A stretch of DNA of 64,000 nt from Bremia lactucae (taxonomy: Eukaryota; Oomycota; Peronosporomycetes; Peronosporales; Peronosporaceae), in NCBI RefSeq assembly GCF_004359215.1, contig NW_027152062.1:384236-448235 (forward strand), in the 5' to 3' direction. The position numbers and the translations under genes are program-made. Below the pieces are notes generated by a model that worked only from the letters and a program-made list of their open reading frames with translations, searched no databases and was not told where the DNA came from. Shown piece by piece: positions 19,828 through 30,198 of this stretch. How positions within the stretch are numbered: position 1 is the first letter of the stretch; each line of letters begins with the position of its first letter.

Positions 19828-22800
19828 ATGGATTCGGCCACCGACCAAACTATCCTTCGCCATGAGGTGGCGGAAGTTGCATTTGGATTTTACAGTGACG
19901 ACGAAATTCGCGACTTGAGTGTAAAGCAGATCTCAAGCCGCCTAAGTTTCGACGCGCTCAACAATCCCGTCTTAGGTGGCCTGTACGATCCGTCTTTGGG
20001 GCCTGTAGACTATAATGTAATATGTCCTACGTGTCGCCAGACACAGAAGGAGTGTCCTGGTCATCTTGGCCACATTGAGCTCCCCGTTCCTGTGTATAAC
20101 CCCGTACTCTTCAGTCAGATGCTTACTTTGCTTAAGCGCAAGTGCTTCACATGCCATAAGTTCCGCCAGGCCGGCGCGCGCTCCCGGGTACTACGTGTCA
20201 AAATTTTGCTTTTAGACAATGGCTACGTGAATGAGGCTGCCCAATTGGGCGAGCTACTTGAGCAGCGCAACGGCATTGAAGATGAGCCTTCGCAACGCAC
20301 GATCCAGCGTCAGCAGGCCATTCTAGACGAATACGAGCGGCTGGCGCTTTCAAGAAGAAGCTGCAGTAACAACGGGAAGATAAACTTGCTCTGTCCTTTA
20401 CCTCGCTTCGCTGAGGTTACCCGTGAGAAGCTAACGACTGACTTTCTCAAGAGTATAAAGAATAAATGCGAAAATTGTGGCGCTATTTCTCCCGCAGTTA
20501 GGCAAGATGCTCATGCCAAGATCTTTCTTAAAGGACTAAGTGCGCGATCTCGAAAAGTCAATCGATCTAAGAACCAGGCTGTGACGTCAGCTCTGGATAC
20601 GATCCGCGGCAGTGTGTCTGATTACAATGACGATTTGGCTTCCGGCAATGTGTCATATACGAATGACGGGTTCGTTAATGGTGACGACTCCGACTCAGCG
20701 ATGGATTACGATGAAGAAGCGGTCATGGAGGACCTGTCTTCGCAAAGCAAATTTTTGCCACCTCTTGAAGTGCAGTCGCAGCTGCAATTGATGTGGAAAA
20801 ATGAAGATGGACTTATGGAGCTACTTTACGGCGATCGAAACATTGCTAACGGCCGCATTCTCGACCTTAAACCTGATGGTTGGTGCAAGTTTTTTCTAAA
20901 TGTTATCCCAGTTGCACCTTCGCGTTTCAGACCGCCCGTTTTCATGGGTGACAAGCAATTTGAGCACGCCCAGAACTCGCATCTGTCTAAAATAATGAGT
21001 TTCTGCGACAGTATCGTTCAAACTGAAAATTCCAAGCGTCACGCAGCGACGTTAGAAGAAAATGATGCTGATAATGAGCAGCAAGTGGACCTTTCACGAA
21101 AGCTTGCACTTTGGATAGAGTTGCAAAACGCTGTAAATCTAATGGTAGATAGCAGCAAGGCTAAACCCGGAACCGAAGTTGCACAAGGTATCAAGCAAGT
21201 AATTGAAAAAAAGGAGGGACTCTTTCGTAAGCACATGATGGGTAAGCGTGTCAACTATGCCGCTCGGTCAGTTATATCTCCTGACCCGTATATCAGTACG
21301 AGTCAGATTGGCGTGCCACTGCGTTTTGCAAAGACGCTCACATATCCTCAGCCGGTGACGCCCTGGAACGTTGAGGAAATGCGTCAACTCGTGATCAATG
21401 GACCGGATATGCATCCCGGTGCTAATTTTGTGGAAAGCGAAAGTGGTCGTTTGATTGACCTAAGCAAGCGAACACCTCACCAGCGTGAAGCTATTAGTAA
21501 GACGCTGCTTACACGCTCAGCAAGTGCTCTGGGCACTAGCAAGAACAGGGTGAAGCGCGTTTGGCGCCACTTAAAGACTGGAGATGTTGTATTGATGAAT
21601 CGTCAGCCAACACTGCATAAACCCAGCATTATGGCTCACACCACCCGTGTCCTTACAAACCCTAATATGCAGACGATTCGTATGCACTACGCTAACTGCA
21701 ACACTTTCAATGCCGACTTTGATGGTGATGAGATGAACATGCACTTCCCTCAAAACGAGCTTGCGCGCTCCGAAGCGTACAACATCGCCTCTAATGATAA
21801 TCAGTATATTGTGCCGACAGATGGGTCCCCATTGCGCGGCCTTATTCAGGATCACGTTGACTCCGGTGTGAAGTTAACTCAGCGAGACACATTCCTTACC
21901 AAGGATATGTATATGCAGCTTTTGTTTAACGCCTGGGCCAGTATGGATGTAGCTGATGCAGAGAAGGCTCATATCGAGACCGTGCCGCCTGCTATTATAA
22001 AGCCAGGTCCGTTATGGACCGGCAAGCAGGCGATCACTTCAGTGCTAAAGCTACTGACAAAGGGCCTTCCGCCATTGAATCTAGACAGCAAGGCCAAGAT
22101 TAAGGATGACTTGTATGGCTCGACAAACAACGAGCACCTTGTGCGTTTTCGTGATGGCGAGCTTCTACAGGGCATTTTAGATAAAAGTCAGTTTGGTGCG
22201 AGTATGTACGGTATGGTCCATTCATGCTACGAAGTTTATGGCGCCCGTATTGCCGCCGAATTCTTGTCTGCACTCGGTCGACTTTTTACATGCTTCTTGC
22301 AATTTACTGGTCACACTTGTGCACTGGAAGATTTGACACTTACCACGGCGGCTGAGAAACGTCGTCAAAAGCTTGTCAAGGACTCTGAAGTTATTGGTGA
22401 GGAGGCATACGCCGAGTTTGCTAATCTCACCGAGCTTCTTAAAGAGAAACGAGCTGATGAGAAGGATGGTATGAAGCGTCGTATGAACGAGGAGGAGCGC
22501 ATTCGGATTCGTGACCGAATGCGTATGTTGCTCTCTGGACCTGACGCTGACTTTAAGGCTAAGGCTCTTGATGCTCACATGATGGGGTGCGTGCACGGAT
22601 CCAATAGTAATATAATCAAGACGTGTCTGCCATCCGGTCAGTCGAAAGCGTTTCCGAAAAATAGCTTCTCACTCATGGTCCTGACTGGTGCAAAAGGATC
22701 CATGGTAAATCACTCTCAGATTTCGTGTGGTCTCGGCCAGCAGGCACTGGAAGGCCGTCGTGTTCCTAACCTTTGTAGCGGCCGGTCGCTGCCGTCGTTC

Positions 22801-25287
22801 GAGCCATTTGACCCTTCACCGCGTGCTGGTGGCTATGTTACGGATCGTTTCCTTACCGGTTTGCGCCCTCAGGAGTACTATCATCATTGTATGGCTGGCC
22901 GTGAAGGTCTTGTTGATACGGCAGTGAAAACCAGTCGCAGTGGTTACCTTCAGCGATGTCTAATTAAACACCTCGAAGACTTAAGTGTTGGATACGACTA
23001 CACCGTGCGTAACAGTGATGGTAGCGTGATCCAGTTCCTATATGGTGAAGATGGTATTGACCCGGTGCAAAGTGCAATGCTTTCAGGCCTCGATGCCCAA
23101 TTTGACTTTCAAGCCATGAATCACCGCAGCATATCACACAAGTACGGCATTGATGCAAACTTCTTTAAAAAAACTAAGCTAGACATAATGAAGCCATTAA
23201 AGCTGCACAAGGAGATTTATGAGATGAAGGATAGTGGCTATGCCAACACGACTTCTTTTTTGAAAATGGGTGCGAAGGTTATTGCGCGCCGTCTTAAACA
23301 GGGCCATACCAAGTGGAAATGCGGCAACATCGAATTGGGCTTTTATGCTGCTGAGGTCATTGCGATAGCGGAGGATAACGATGATGGACGCGAGTGCAGA
23401 TACGACATTAAATACCTGGACACTGGGCTGAAATCATTTAGTGTCCCACGCACTACCAAATTTAAGACTAGAAAACCGACAAATTTTTCTCGTTCCATGT
23501 CCGGTCGAGTGGATATCATTAAAGTGTCGCTGGAGGAACCGGTGATGCAGATTTTGCCGCTCAATGAGCACCTTGGGTTAATCTCAGAGCGTATGCAGGA
23601 TAAAGTGCGCAACTATAATACGCGCAATCCATCTTACCGCCTGGAATCGAGGAAGAAAATGAAGAATAAGAAGTCAAAAAAAAATGGTCATGCTTTAAGC
23701 GGCGACGTTAATCGAGAAGTCATGCAACCAAAGAACGCCGTAAGTCCTGATGCTTTCCAACTTCTTGTGTGGGTAAATTACTTGCGAAGTATGTGTGCTC
23801 CTGGTGAAAATGTCGGGATTTTGGCTGCTCAGGGTATTGGCGAACCGTCGACACAAATGACGCTTAACACTTTCCATCTTGCTGGCCACGGTGCTGCTAA
23901 TGTGACGCTGGGTATCCCGCGTCTGCGCGAAATTATTATGACAGCCAGCCAAAATATGTCGACTCCTATGATGACGATTCCACTTCGCAAAGACGTTAAT
24001 TCATCAAAAGCACAGGAAGTTGAACAGCGTCTAAATCGAATTTCTCTTTTTGAACTTATTAGCAATACCAACGGGGTTTGCGTAAAGGACTATTTCCGCT
24101 GCAGCGAAAATGGTATTTTGTGGGTACACGATTACCAAATCCGCCTGACATTTTTCCAGCATCAAGAGATTAAGCGTGTGTTTGGCTTAAGTGCTGACAA
24201 GGTAAATAGCGCAATTGGACACGGATTTGTCGGCAAACTTCTCTCTCTCATCTCTCGAGAAGTGAAAAAGAATAGTGTTGCCGTTTCTGCTTCGGCAAAT
24301 AATAGCACTGTGAAGACTCATTCGGGTGTATCTTCGAAATTAAGAAATGAAGATGATGATGATGATGACGATGAACAGGGCACGCTTCGCTTCGGCAGTC
24401 TCGGCGAAGTCCAGGGCTACGGTGAGATGGATGAGGAGGATGAGAAGATTCGTCAAGCGCAAATGGAAGATGACTCGGACAATGATTTCGATAATGAACC
24501 TTTGGGCCGCACGAGTAGCAAGGACGCAAAACTTTCAAAAGTTGGATCAGCTGAAAGCAGCTTTAAAACGGAATCTCGAACACAACTGAAGGCAGCTTTA
24601 GTTAATGAAATGGATAATCTTCACGTACCAAATAGTGTGCTCAAGTCTCCGTACTTCGTTTATTGCGGTCGCAAGAAAAACGAAAACTTTGTGGAGCTGC
24701 ACCTACGTTTCCCAACTCATTTTAAGACGCTACTAATGGTGCCGCTTGTCGAGAAAGTTGCTAAGCAGGTGCTGGTACACCACTGCCCAGGAATATCCCG
24801 GTGTTACTTGATTAATCATCGCATCGGCGCGTCGCTAGCCGAAAAACCGTGCGTGCAGACTGAGGGTCTTAATTTTCAAGAGATCTGGACTTTTGACGAT
24901 ATTCTTGATGTCAATAATCTTGCTACCAACGACATCTATAAAGTCTTGCAGACTTACGGTGTTGAAGCTGCTCGTGCAAGTATTTCCAAGCAAATTATGA
25001 GCGTGTTCGGCGTGTACGGCATTAGCGTTGACCCGCGTCACCTCAGCTTGCTTGCCGACTACATGACAGCTCAAGGCAGCTATATGCCTTTGAACCGAAT
25101 GGGTATAAACAACAAGGGCTCATCTATGCAGCAAATTACGTTTGAGACATCCATGAAATTCCTTTCTCAGGCAGCTCTAGGTGGTCTCGTGGACAAGTTA
25201 GAAAGTCCATCCGCTCGCTTGGTGCTTGGCCAACCGCCGCGTGTCGGCACGGGCAGCTTCTCGCTTTTGCATCCGATTACGTTATAG
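19828..25287 (+). CDS. RPA1: DNA-directed RNA polymerase I largest subunit (printed copy 2)
   Basis: The 1819-residue protein is identical to that at 13226-18685, and the untranslated flanks match too. If a true tandem duplicate, it would have to be extremely recent, because not even a silent change is seen. The N at the junction favours a duplicated assembly end. This copy is the one linked to the intact kinase gene downstream. Confidence 0.95.
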   Translation: MDSATDQTILRHEVAEVAFGFYSDDEIRDLSVKQISSRLSFDALNNPVLGGLYDPSLGPVDYNVICPTCRQTQKECPGHLGHIELPVPVYNPVLFSQMLTLLKRKCFTCHKFRQAGARSRVLRVKILLLDNGYVNEAAQLGELLEQRNGIEDEPSQRTIQRQQAILDEYERLALSRRSCSNNGKINLLCPLPRFAEVTREKLTTDFLKSIKNKCENCGAISPAVRQDAHAKIFLKGLSARSRKVNRSKNQAVTSALDTIRGSVSDYNDDLASGNVSYTNDGFVNGDDSDSAMDYDEEAVMEDLSSQSKFLPPLEVQSQLQLMWKNEDGLMELLYGDRNIANGRILDLKPDGWCKFFLNVIPVAPSRFRPPVFMGDKQFEHAQNSHLSKIMSFCDSIVQTENSKRHAATLEENDADNEQQVDLSRKLALWIELQNAVNLMVDSSKAKPGTEVAQGIKQVIEKKEGLFRKHMMGKRVNYAARSVISPDPYISTSQIGVPLRFAKTLTYPQPVTPWNVEEMRQLVINGPDMHPGANFVESESGRLIDLSKRTPHQREAISKTLLTRSASALGTSKNRVKRVWRHLKTGDVVLMNRQPTLHKPSIMAHTTRVLTNPNMQTIRMHYANCNTFNADFDGDEMNMHFPQNELARSEAYNIASNDNQYIVPTDGSPLRGLIQDHVDSGVKLTQRDTFLTKDMYMQLLFNAWASMDVADAEKAHIETVPPAIIKPGPLWTGKQAITSVLKLLTKGLPPLNLDSKAKIKDDLYGSTNNEHLVRFRDGELLQGILDKSQFGASMYGMVHSCYEVYGARIAAEFLSALGRLFTCFLQFTGHTCALEDLTLTTAAEKRRQKLVKDSEVIGEEAYAEFANLTELLKEKRADEKDGMKRRMNEEERIRIRDRMRMLLSGPDADFKAKALDAHMMGCVHGSNSNIIKTCLPSGQSKAFPKNSFSLMVLTGAKGSMVNHSQISCGLGQQALEGRRVPNLCSGRSLPSFEPFDPSPRAGGYVTDRFLTGLRPQEYYHHCMAGREGLVDTAVKTSRSGYLQRCLIKHLEDLSVGYDYTVRNSDGSVIQFLYGEDGIDPVQSAMLSGLDAQFDFQAMNHRSISHKYGIDANFFKKTKLDIMKPLKLHKEIYEMKDSGYANTTSFLKMGAKVIARRLKQGHTKWKCGNIELGFYAAEVIAIAEDNDDGRECRYDIKYLDTGLKSFSVPRTTKFKTRKPTNFSRSMSGRVDIIKVSLEEPVMQILPLNEHLGLISERMQDKVRNYNTRNPSYRLESRKKMKNKKSKKNGHALSGDVNREVMQPKNAVSPDAFQLLVWVNYLRSMCAPGENVGILAAQGIGEPSTQMTLNTFHLAGHGAANVTLGIPRLREIIMTASQNMSTPMMTIPLRKDVNSSKAQEVEQRLNRISLFELISNTNGVCVKDYFRCSENGILWVHDYQIRLTFFQHQEIKRVFGLSADKVNSAIGHGFVGKLLSLISREVKKNSVAVSASANNSTVKTHSGVSSKLRNEDDDDDDDEQGTLRFGSLGEVQGYGEMDEEDEKIRQAQMEDDSDNDFDNEPLGRTSSKDAKLSKVGSAESSFKTESRTQLKAALVNEMDNLHVPNSVLKSPYFVYCGRKKNENFVELHLRFPTHFKTLLMVPLVEKVAKQVLVHHCPGISRCYLINHRIGASLAEKPCVQTEGLNFQEIWTFDDILDVNNLATNDIYKVLQTYGVEAARASISKQIMSVFGVYGISVDPRHLSLLADYMTAQGSYMPLNRMGINNKGSSMQQITFETSMKFLSQAALGGLVDKLESPSARLVLGQPPRVGTGSFSLLHPITL

Positions 25288-25885
25288 ATGATACACCGGT
25301 GCAGTAGAGTAGGTACTTGAGCCGAGTTTATCGTACAATCTACAACACTTTAATTTGTTCAGCAATAGATCGGCTGTTTTGCTTTGTATTTAAATGAAGC
25401 TGCTTGTATGAGTGACAGCGAAATATGCGCGTAGAGCAAAAGCTAGAAGTCAAGACGAAACAAACCAAAATACTGTCCTCTTCCTCTCGTAACTTATCCT
25501 TCGAAATAGTATAACTTTCGCTAACTTATAGAATTTGACGTTTACCGTGGTCGTACTACAGCATGTGTATGACGCTTCTGCAATATATTCCGATAACTAA
25601 TAACGTTTGGTAACTGATAGGTAAGTGTCATAACCAGGACTATAAGATATCAGAGGTAAAACTGTAAGCTAATTCTTTTGTACTTTGAATTGCCAAGAAG
25701 CCAGTGCACGTGTATGCGCGTGTATTTCAGAGAAAAACCAAATCTCGTCAGTTCGGTGCAATTTCGTGATACAATTGAACCACGCAAACACTTCATCTTG
25801 TCGACGCAGTGAGCTCGAAATTTCAAGCTTCGTTCGTTTCTTGACATTTCTTGAAATTTTTATAGCCTTCGTATATGACAGTAGC
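25288..25885. other. Intergenic region between RPA1 and the kinase gene
   Basis: 598 bp with no gene. It should contain RPA1 3' processing signals and the kinase promoter. No clear initiator or terminator motif was identified. Confidence 0.5.
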
Positions 25886-28800
25886 ATGACTGTAGAGCTT
25901 GAGAAGCAGCCGCTGACGCCCATGAACTTTTTGGAGGGCAGCCAAGGATCTTGCAGCGCCGACGACGCCACAAACTGTCACGATCTGCAGTCCCCAGCGG
26001 CCGCCAGCTCTGCACCACCATCCACGCGGGCAGCTGACGCTGAACATGCACAATCCATGTGTCCACTTATGTCCGAGAGTGCCGCGCTTTCCTCCTCAGA
26101 GCTGCTAGGTCCGCTGGGCGTTGAATGTGATGGATTGGGTATCAAGGGATATCTCAGTATGCGCGACGAAGGCGTTACATACCACCGCATGAAGCGCTTC
26201 TATTGCCGCTGTGTTGGTATCAGCTTTTTGCGCTTTTACTCTCGGGATGCAGCAACGGCAATGATTGCAGCGCTATACAGTGCCGAGGTGCAGAAGGTGG
26301 AGACATGGGACGGTAAGGGCCTTTGGCACACCTATCGCTACTCATTTAAATTGTCGCTCACGTCCGGGGTCGTGTTTAACGTGGATGCCGACTCGGAAGA
26401 GGACAAGAGACAGTGGATCGAGTATATTAAGATGGCAATAAAAGGAACTGAAGCAGCAGTTCAAATATGGAGAGCCCATACTTCAGACGATACCGATTTG
26501 ATGGAGCTAACTCCTGGAGGTCTTGCATTTGCTGATAAAAAATGCAGTCCTCCGAAATTTAAAAATGATATGACGTGCTGCCACCCTGGTTGTCATGTAC
26601 GATTTGATAGCACTGGAAAAAGGCAGCATCATTGTCGAAACTGCGGAGGGTCTGTGTGCTCAGACCACAGCCCGCGATTTGCTTTGCTTCCGCACTTACA
26701 AACAGACCACGCTGTGCGTCTTTGTATGGGCTGTTTTCGTGTACAGCGCTTCGTGCTGTGGCTTGTTATGTTACTTCAACGTCTTAATATCGTCCAAACG
26801 GAGGAAGGCAGAATCGCAAAGCCCGTTCTGTCCAAGGCTGATGAAGAGGAATTGGAGGCTTTGTTTGTAATATCTGGCGATGACGATTACGGTATATCAG
26901 ACGTTATTCAGGTGCTTCACCTGCATCGTCATGGGTGTGATGAAGCTTATGCATACGCTGTTAGTAAACTACTAGAGCTGTCGGCCTCCAATCTGGCGGA
27001 CTTCGAATTTTTTCTGCCTCAGATATTTCACATGTGGCTTACAATGGACTGGACAAATAACAATGTTAAAGCAGCATTGCTAATTCGAGTCATTTGCTAT
27101 GCGACCCAGCTACATATTCGCCTGGCGACAGCAATCTACTGGTTAATTCGCGCAGCCATCGACGACAGTTGTGGTTGGGGATTTGGACAGTCGGAGTTGT
27201 ACGTACCTGAATTTTTGTACTGGAAGATGAGCATGTGCAAGCTTTTGATGATTAACTTGGAGATGCAGATTTATCAAGACGACTGGACTTTTAAAACCGA
27301 TAAGGATTTACCGGCATCGATCGAGCAAAGTGCTATAGTTAATTGTCTGTTTGAACGTTTGGTGGTCATCGTTCATAATACCACAAAAGTTGGTGCTCCG
27401 CTTGGCGTAGTTTGCAATGCTGTCGATAACAGTTCAATCCCTTCTGAATTCCTGATTTCAAGTAATGCACTATTCCACGATATTTTTCGCCATAATATGG
27501 TAGAACGTCAGATCTTTACAAATCAGATCCAGTTTATTGGAGAGCTTTGTGAATTAACCGAACGGCTTAGACTAAGTGCTCCTCATGAGCGAAAGATGAC
27601 GTTTAAGGGCGAATTGCAGAAGCTTAAGCTATATGACGGAGCGTTTTGCCCCTTGGGCTCGTGTGGCGATACTCTGCAGCAGTTTCTAGCTATTTCAAAA
27701 GATGAAGGGACGGTATTCACGACAAGGGCTCGCGCGCCGGCTCTAATTTTTTTTGAAGTTGCGAAGCTAATTACTGAATACGAAATAAATCCATGGTTAC
27801 ACGGCTACAGATCACGGACATTCAGCAACCGAAGCAATAATGTTAATGACCTGAAAAAGAGTAATAATGTCAACGTTCGTGCGCCTTTTGTCGCATCAAA
27901 GATGGCAAGAAATGCTATTGAAATGGCTACGAGCAGCGATATTGCTCAAGTGATTGCGCAAGATACTTTTTCTGGCGACGAGGACGAGCAAGACAATGCT
28001 GACCCAATTGAGAATTCAAATAGGCCAGATAACTTAGGGGATGATGAACTGTCGGCGTATTGCGAAGACGACAGCGAAAACGAAGAACAAAGAGATTGCG
28101 TTTTTTCTGGCCCTTCTCCATCGCTAGTCGCTCTGACTCGAGCTTCAGCTTGCAAGAAGAAGCTTAGCCGCCGGGGCCGCTCAGGATCGCTGATAAGCTC
28201 GACGTCAAAGTCGTTGGACTTCCTCATCGCATCTTGCGCTGATACCATCAACATAAGACGGAAGCGTTCAAACAGTGAGGGTTCTGGGTTCGGGGATCAA
28301 GAAAATAGTCAAAATTTCAACTTTGGTTTGACGTTGAGTGGAATAGAAAATTTTTCTGATGATCAATTGATTTCCATGGCTCAAAGTATGGAAATTAGTA
28401 TGTTGGAAATGCATTCATGCGGCAGCGGTATTTTTACAGGTAAACAGATTGTCGAGTGGATGACAAATAACGAAATTGTATCGGACAAGGCACACGCTCT
28501 CTGGCTTGGAAGTGAGTTGCTTCGATGTGGTGCTCTTATCAAAACTTCATCGTATCAGATTGTTGATGGGTTCAAGGCTACTGACGAGACATACCAGCTG
28601 AGAGGCAATTTAAGCATAATGTTCCGATCCACCGACTGTCCTACAATTTCAAAAAAATCCTTCCAGTCAGCAAAAGAGTCAGATTTGAACTTTACAGATC
28701 GAGAATCTTCTTTGACTTGCACGTTATCGCACTTAAGGTTAAAAGCTCAATCATTGAAGGTGAATAACGCTAATTTGGCTGATGCAGTTGATTCAAGCCT

Positions 28801-30079
28801 GGCTACTAATATTGCTTTAAGGTCGTTTGCTAAGGATCCAATACTACTGCAGGATTACGCAGCAGGCTCCTCCGATGAAAGGCGCTCAGTTGTTTCTAAT
28901 ATACAACATGATTCGCTCATTTTGAAATTTGAGCCTGAATTAGCAATCACAGCAATGAATTCAGTAGAGCAAGCAATGCAGCAGTATGTTCTGCCACTTG
29001 AGGGTGTACCGAACATTGCACAACTAAGTGCAGATCTTCATGTGCTGAAAGAGCAGATTAATATCGCTTACGAGTATGTCATTGATAAGCGAAGACGTCT
29101 TCACGTTGCGGTGGAGTCGGCGTTTGGAGAAAGTTTTGAAGAGAAAAAAGAGCGCTTGCGAAATAAGTCGCTTTTTACAGCGGAGAAAGAGGCGAAAAAT
29201 TGGGATTGTGTCGCGTTTATCGTTAAATCTAATGACGACTTACGGCAAGAAGTTCTATGCCAACAGATCATACGTCAGCTGCAAGACATTTTTCAGAGCT
29301 CAGACTTGCCTCTTCGGCTGTTGCCATATGAAATTATTGCGACTTCTGCGTCAACAGGGTTGATTGAACTTGTCAAGAATGCAGTATCTCTGGATTCGTT
29401 AAAGAAGAAAGATAATTACACCACACTAGCAGCTCACTTTGTGAAAACTTATGGCCAAGTCGATTCTATACCGTACAAATCAGCCATGACAAATTTTGTG
29501 CGGAGCACGGCAGCTTATTCCTTGGCCTGCTACTTCTTGCAGATCAAGGACCGGCACAACGGCAATATCATGATCGATAGCGACGGTCATGTGGTTCACA
29601 TCGACTTTGGCTTTATCCTCGGCATCGCCCCAGGTGGCCGATTTAGCCTTGAGACGGCACCGTTCAAGCTGACTGGCGAAATGGTTGATGCGATGGGAGG
29701 AACCCAATCCGATTATTTTAAGGCCTTCGTCATATTTCTCATACAAGGCTTTTTGGCTCTCCAGGTATTTATGCTTTTTTCGTTAGCTCGCTAAATTTCT
29801 GCTGATCAATTCGCTTATATGTTCTCACGTGATTTGAAGCAACATGCTGATACTATCCTAATGATGATCGCTATAATGGCTCAAGAGTCATCGTGCCCAT
29901 GTTTCCTGACCCAAAATCCGCGAGATATCTTAAGCACCACAAAGCAACTTTTTCGCCTCGACTACGATCAAAGCCAAGTCATAAAATATGTCATCAGTCT
30001 CGTCCGTCGCAGCCACAACAGTTATCGCACACGCCAGTATGACGTTTTTCAGCGGATGACGAATGGCATTTTACCATAA
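25886..30079 (+). CDS. PH-FYVE-DEP phosphatidylinositol 4-kinase-like protein (two exons)
   Basis: This is a predicted lipid kinase phosphorylating phosphatidylinositol on membranes. Exon 1 is 25886-29764 and exon 2 is 29840-30079, joined in phase 0 to give 1372 residues. In order it has a PH domain (about 80-188), a FYVE zinc finger with RQHHCRNCGGSVC (about 228-290; binds PI3P on endosomes), a helical accessory domain (about 335-420), an acidic disordered linker, a DEP-like domain (about 828-905, TGKQIVEWM) and a C-terminal kinase domain. That domain has the catalytic DRHNGN at 1222 and DFG at 1240. The loop is closer to PI4K than PI3K. I chose ATG 25886; an upstream TTG-initiated extension has no support. 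FYVE plus PI kinase in one chain is typical of oomycetes and other stramenopiles. Substrate and site are inferred from domains. Confidence 0.85.
29765..29839 (+). other. Intron of the PI kinase gene (75 bp)
   Basis: GT at 29765 and AG at 29838-29839. Splicing joins QGFLALQ to QHADTILMM, restoring the continuous helix expected after the PI4K activation loop. Without splicing the frame ends 30 bp later. The exact acceptor was chosen by frame and family fit. Confidence 0.75.
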
Positions 30080-30198
30080 ATGTCAGTTAGAAAAACAAGC
30101 AAACTTTGTGTTGTAAAGTATTTCAAAAAAGATAATGCGAAACTGGATCTTCAATAGGTTAGACCTTTTTCCCATTTTTCAACACCGAAAACTATATT

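Larger units (their letters stand above)
19425..26025. repeat. Duplicated block, copy 2 (6,601 bp)
   Basis: Same content as 12823-19423. Here the sequence continues past 26025 into the rest of the kinase gene, while its left side is cut inside the solo LTR. Confidence 0.9.

Noticed and set aside
13226..25287. True tandem RPA1 paralogues
   Set aside because: Identity in coding and non-coding sequence and the N at the joint make an assembly duplication the simpler explanation; kept as a finding to test.
25685..25885. 67-residue N-terminal extension of the kinase frame
   Set aside because: It begins at TTG and has no conserved feature; ATG 25886 is the natural start.
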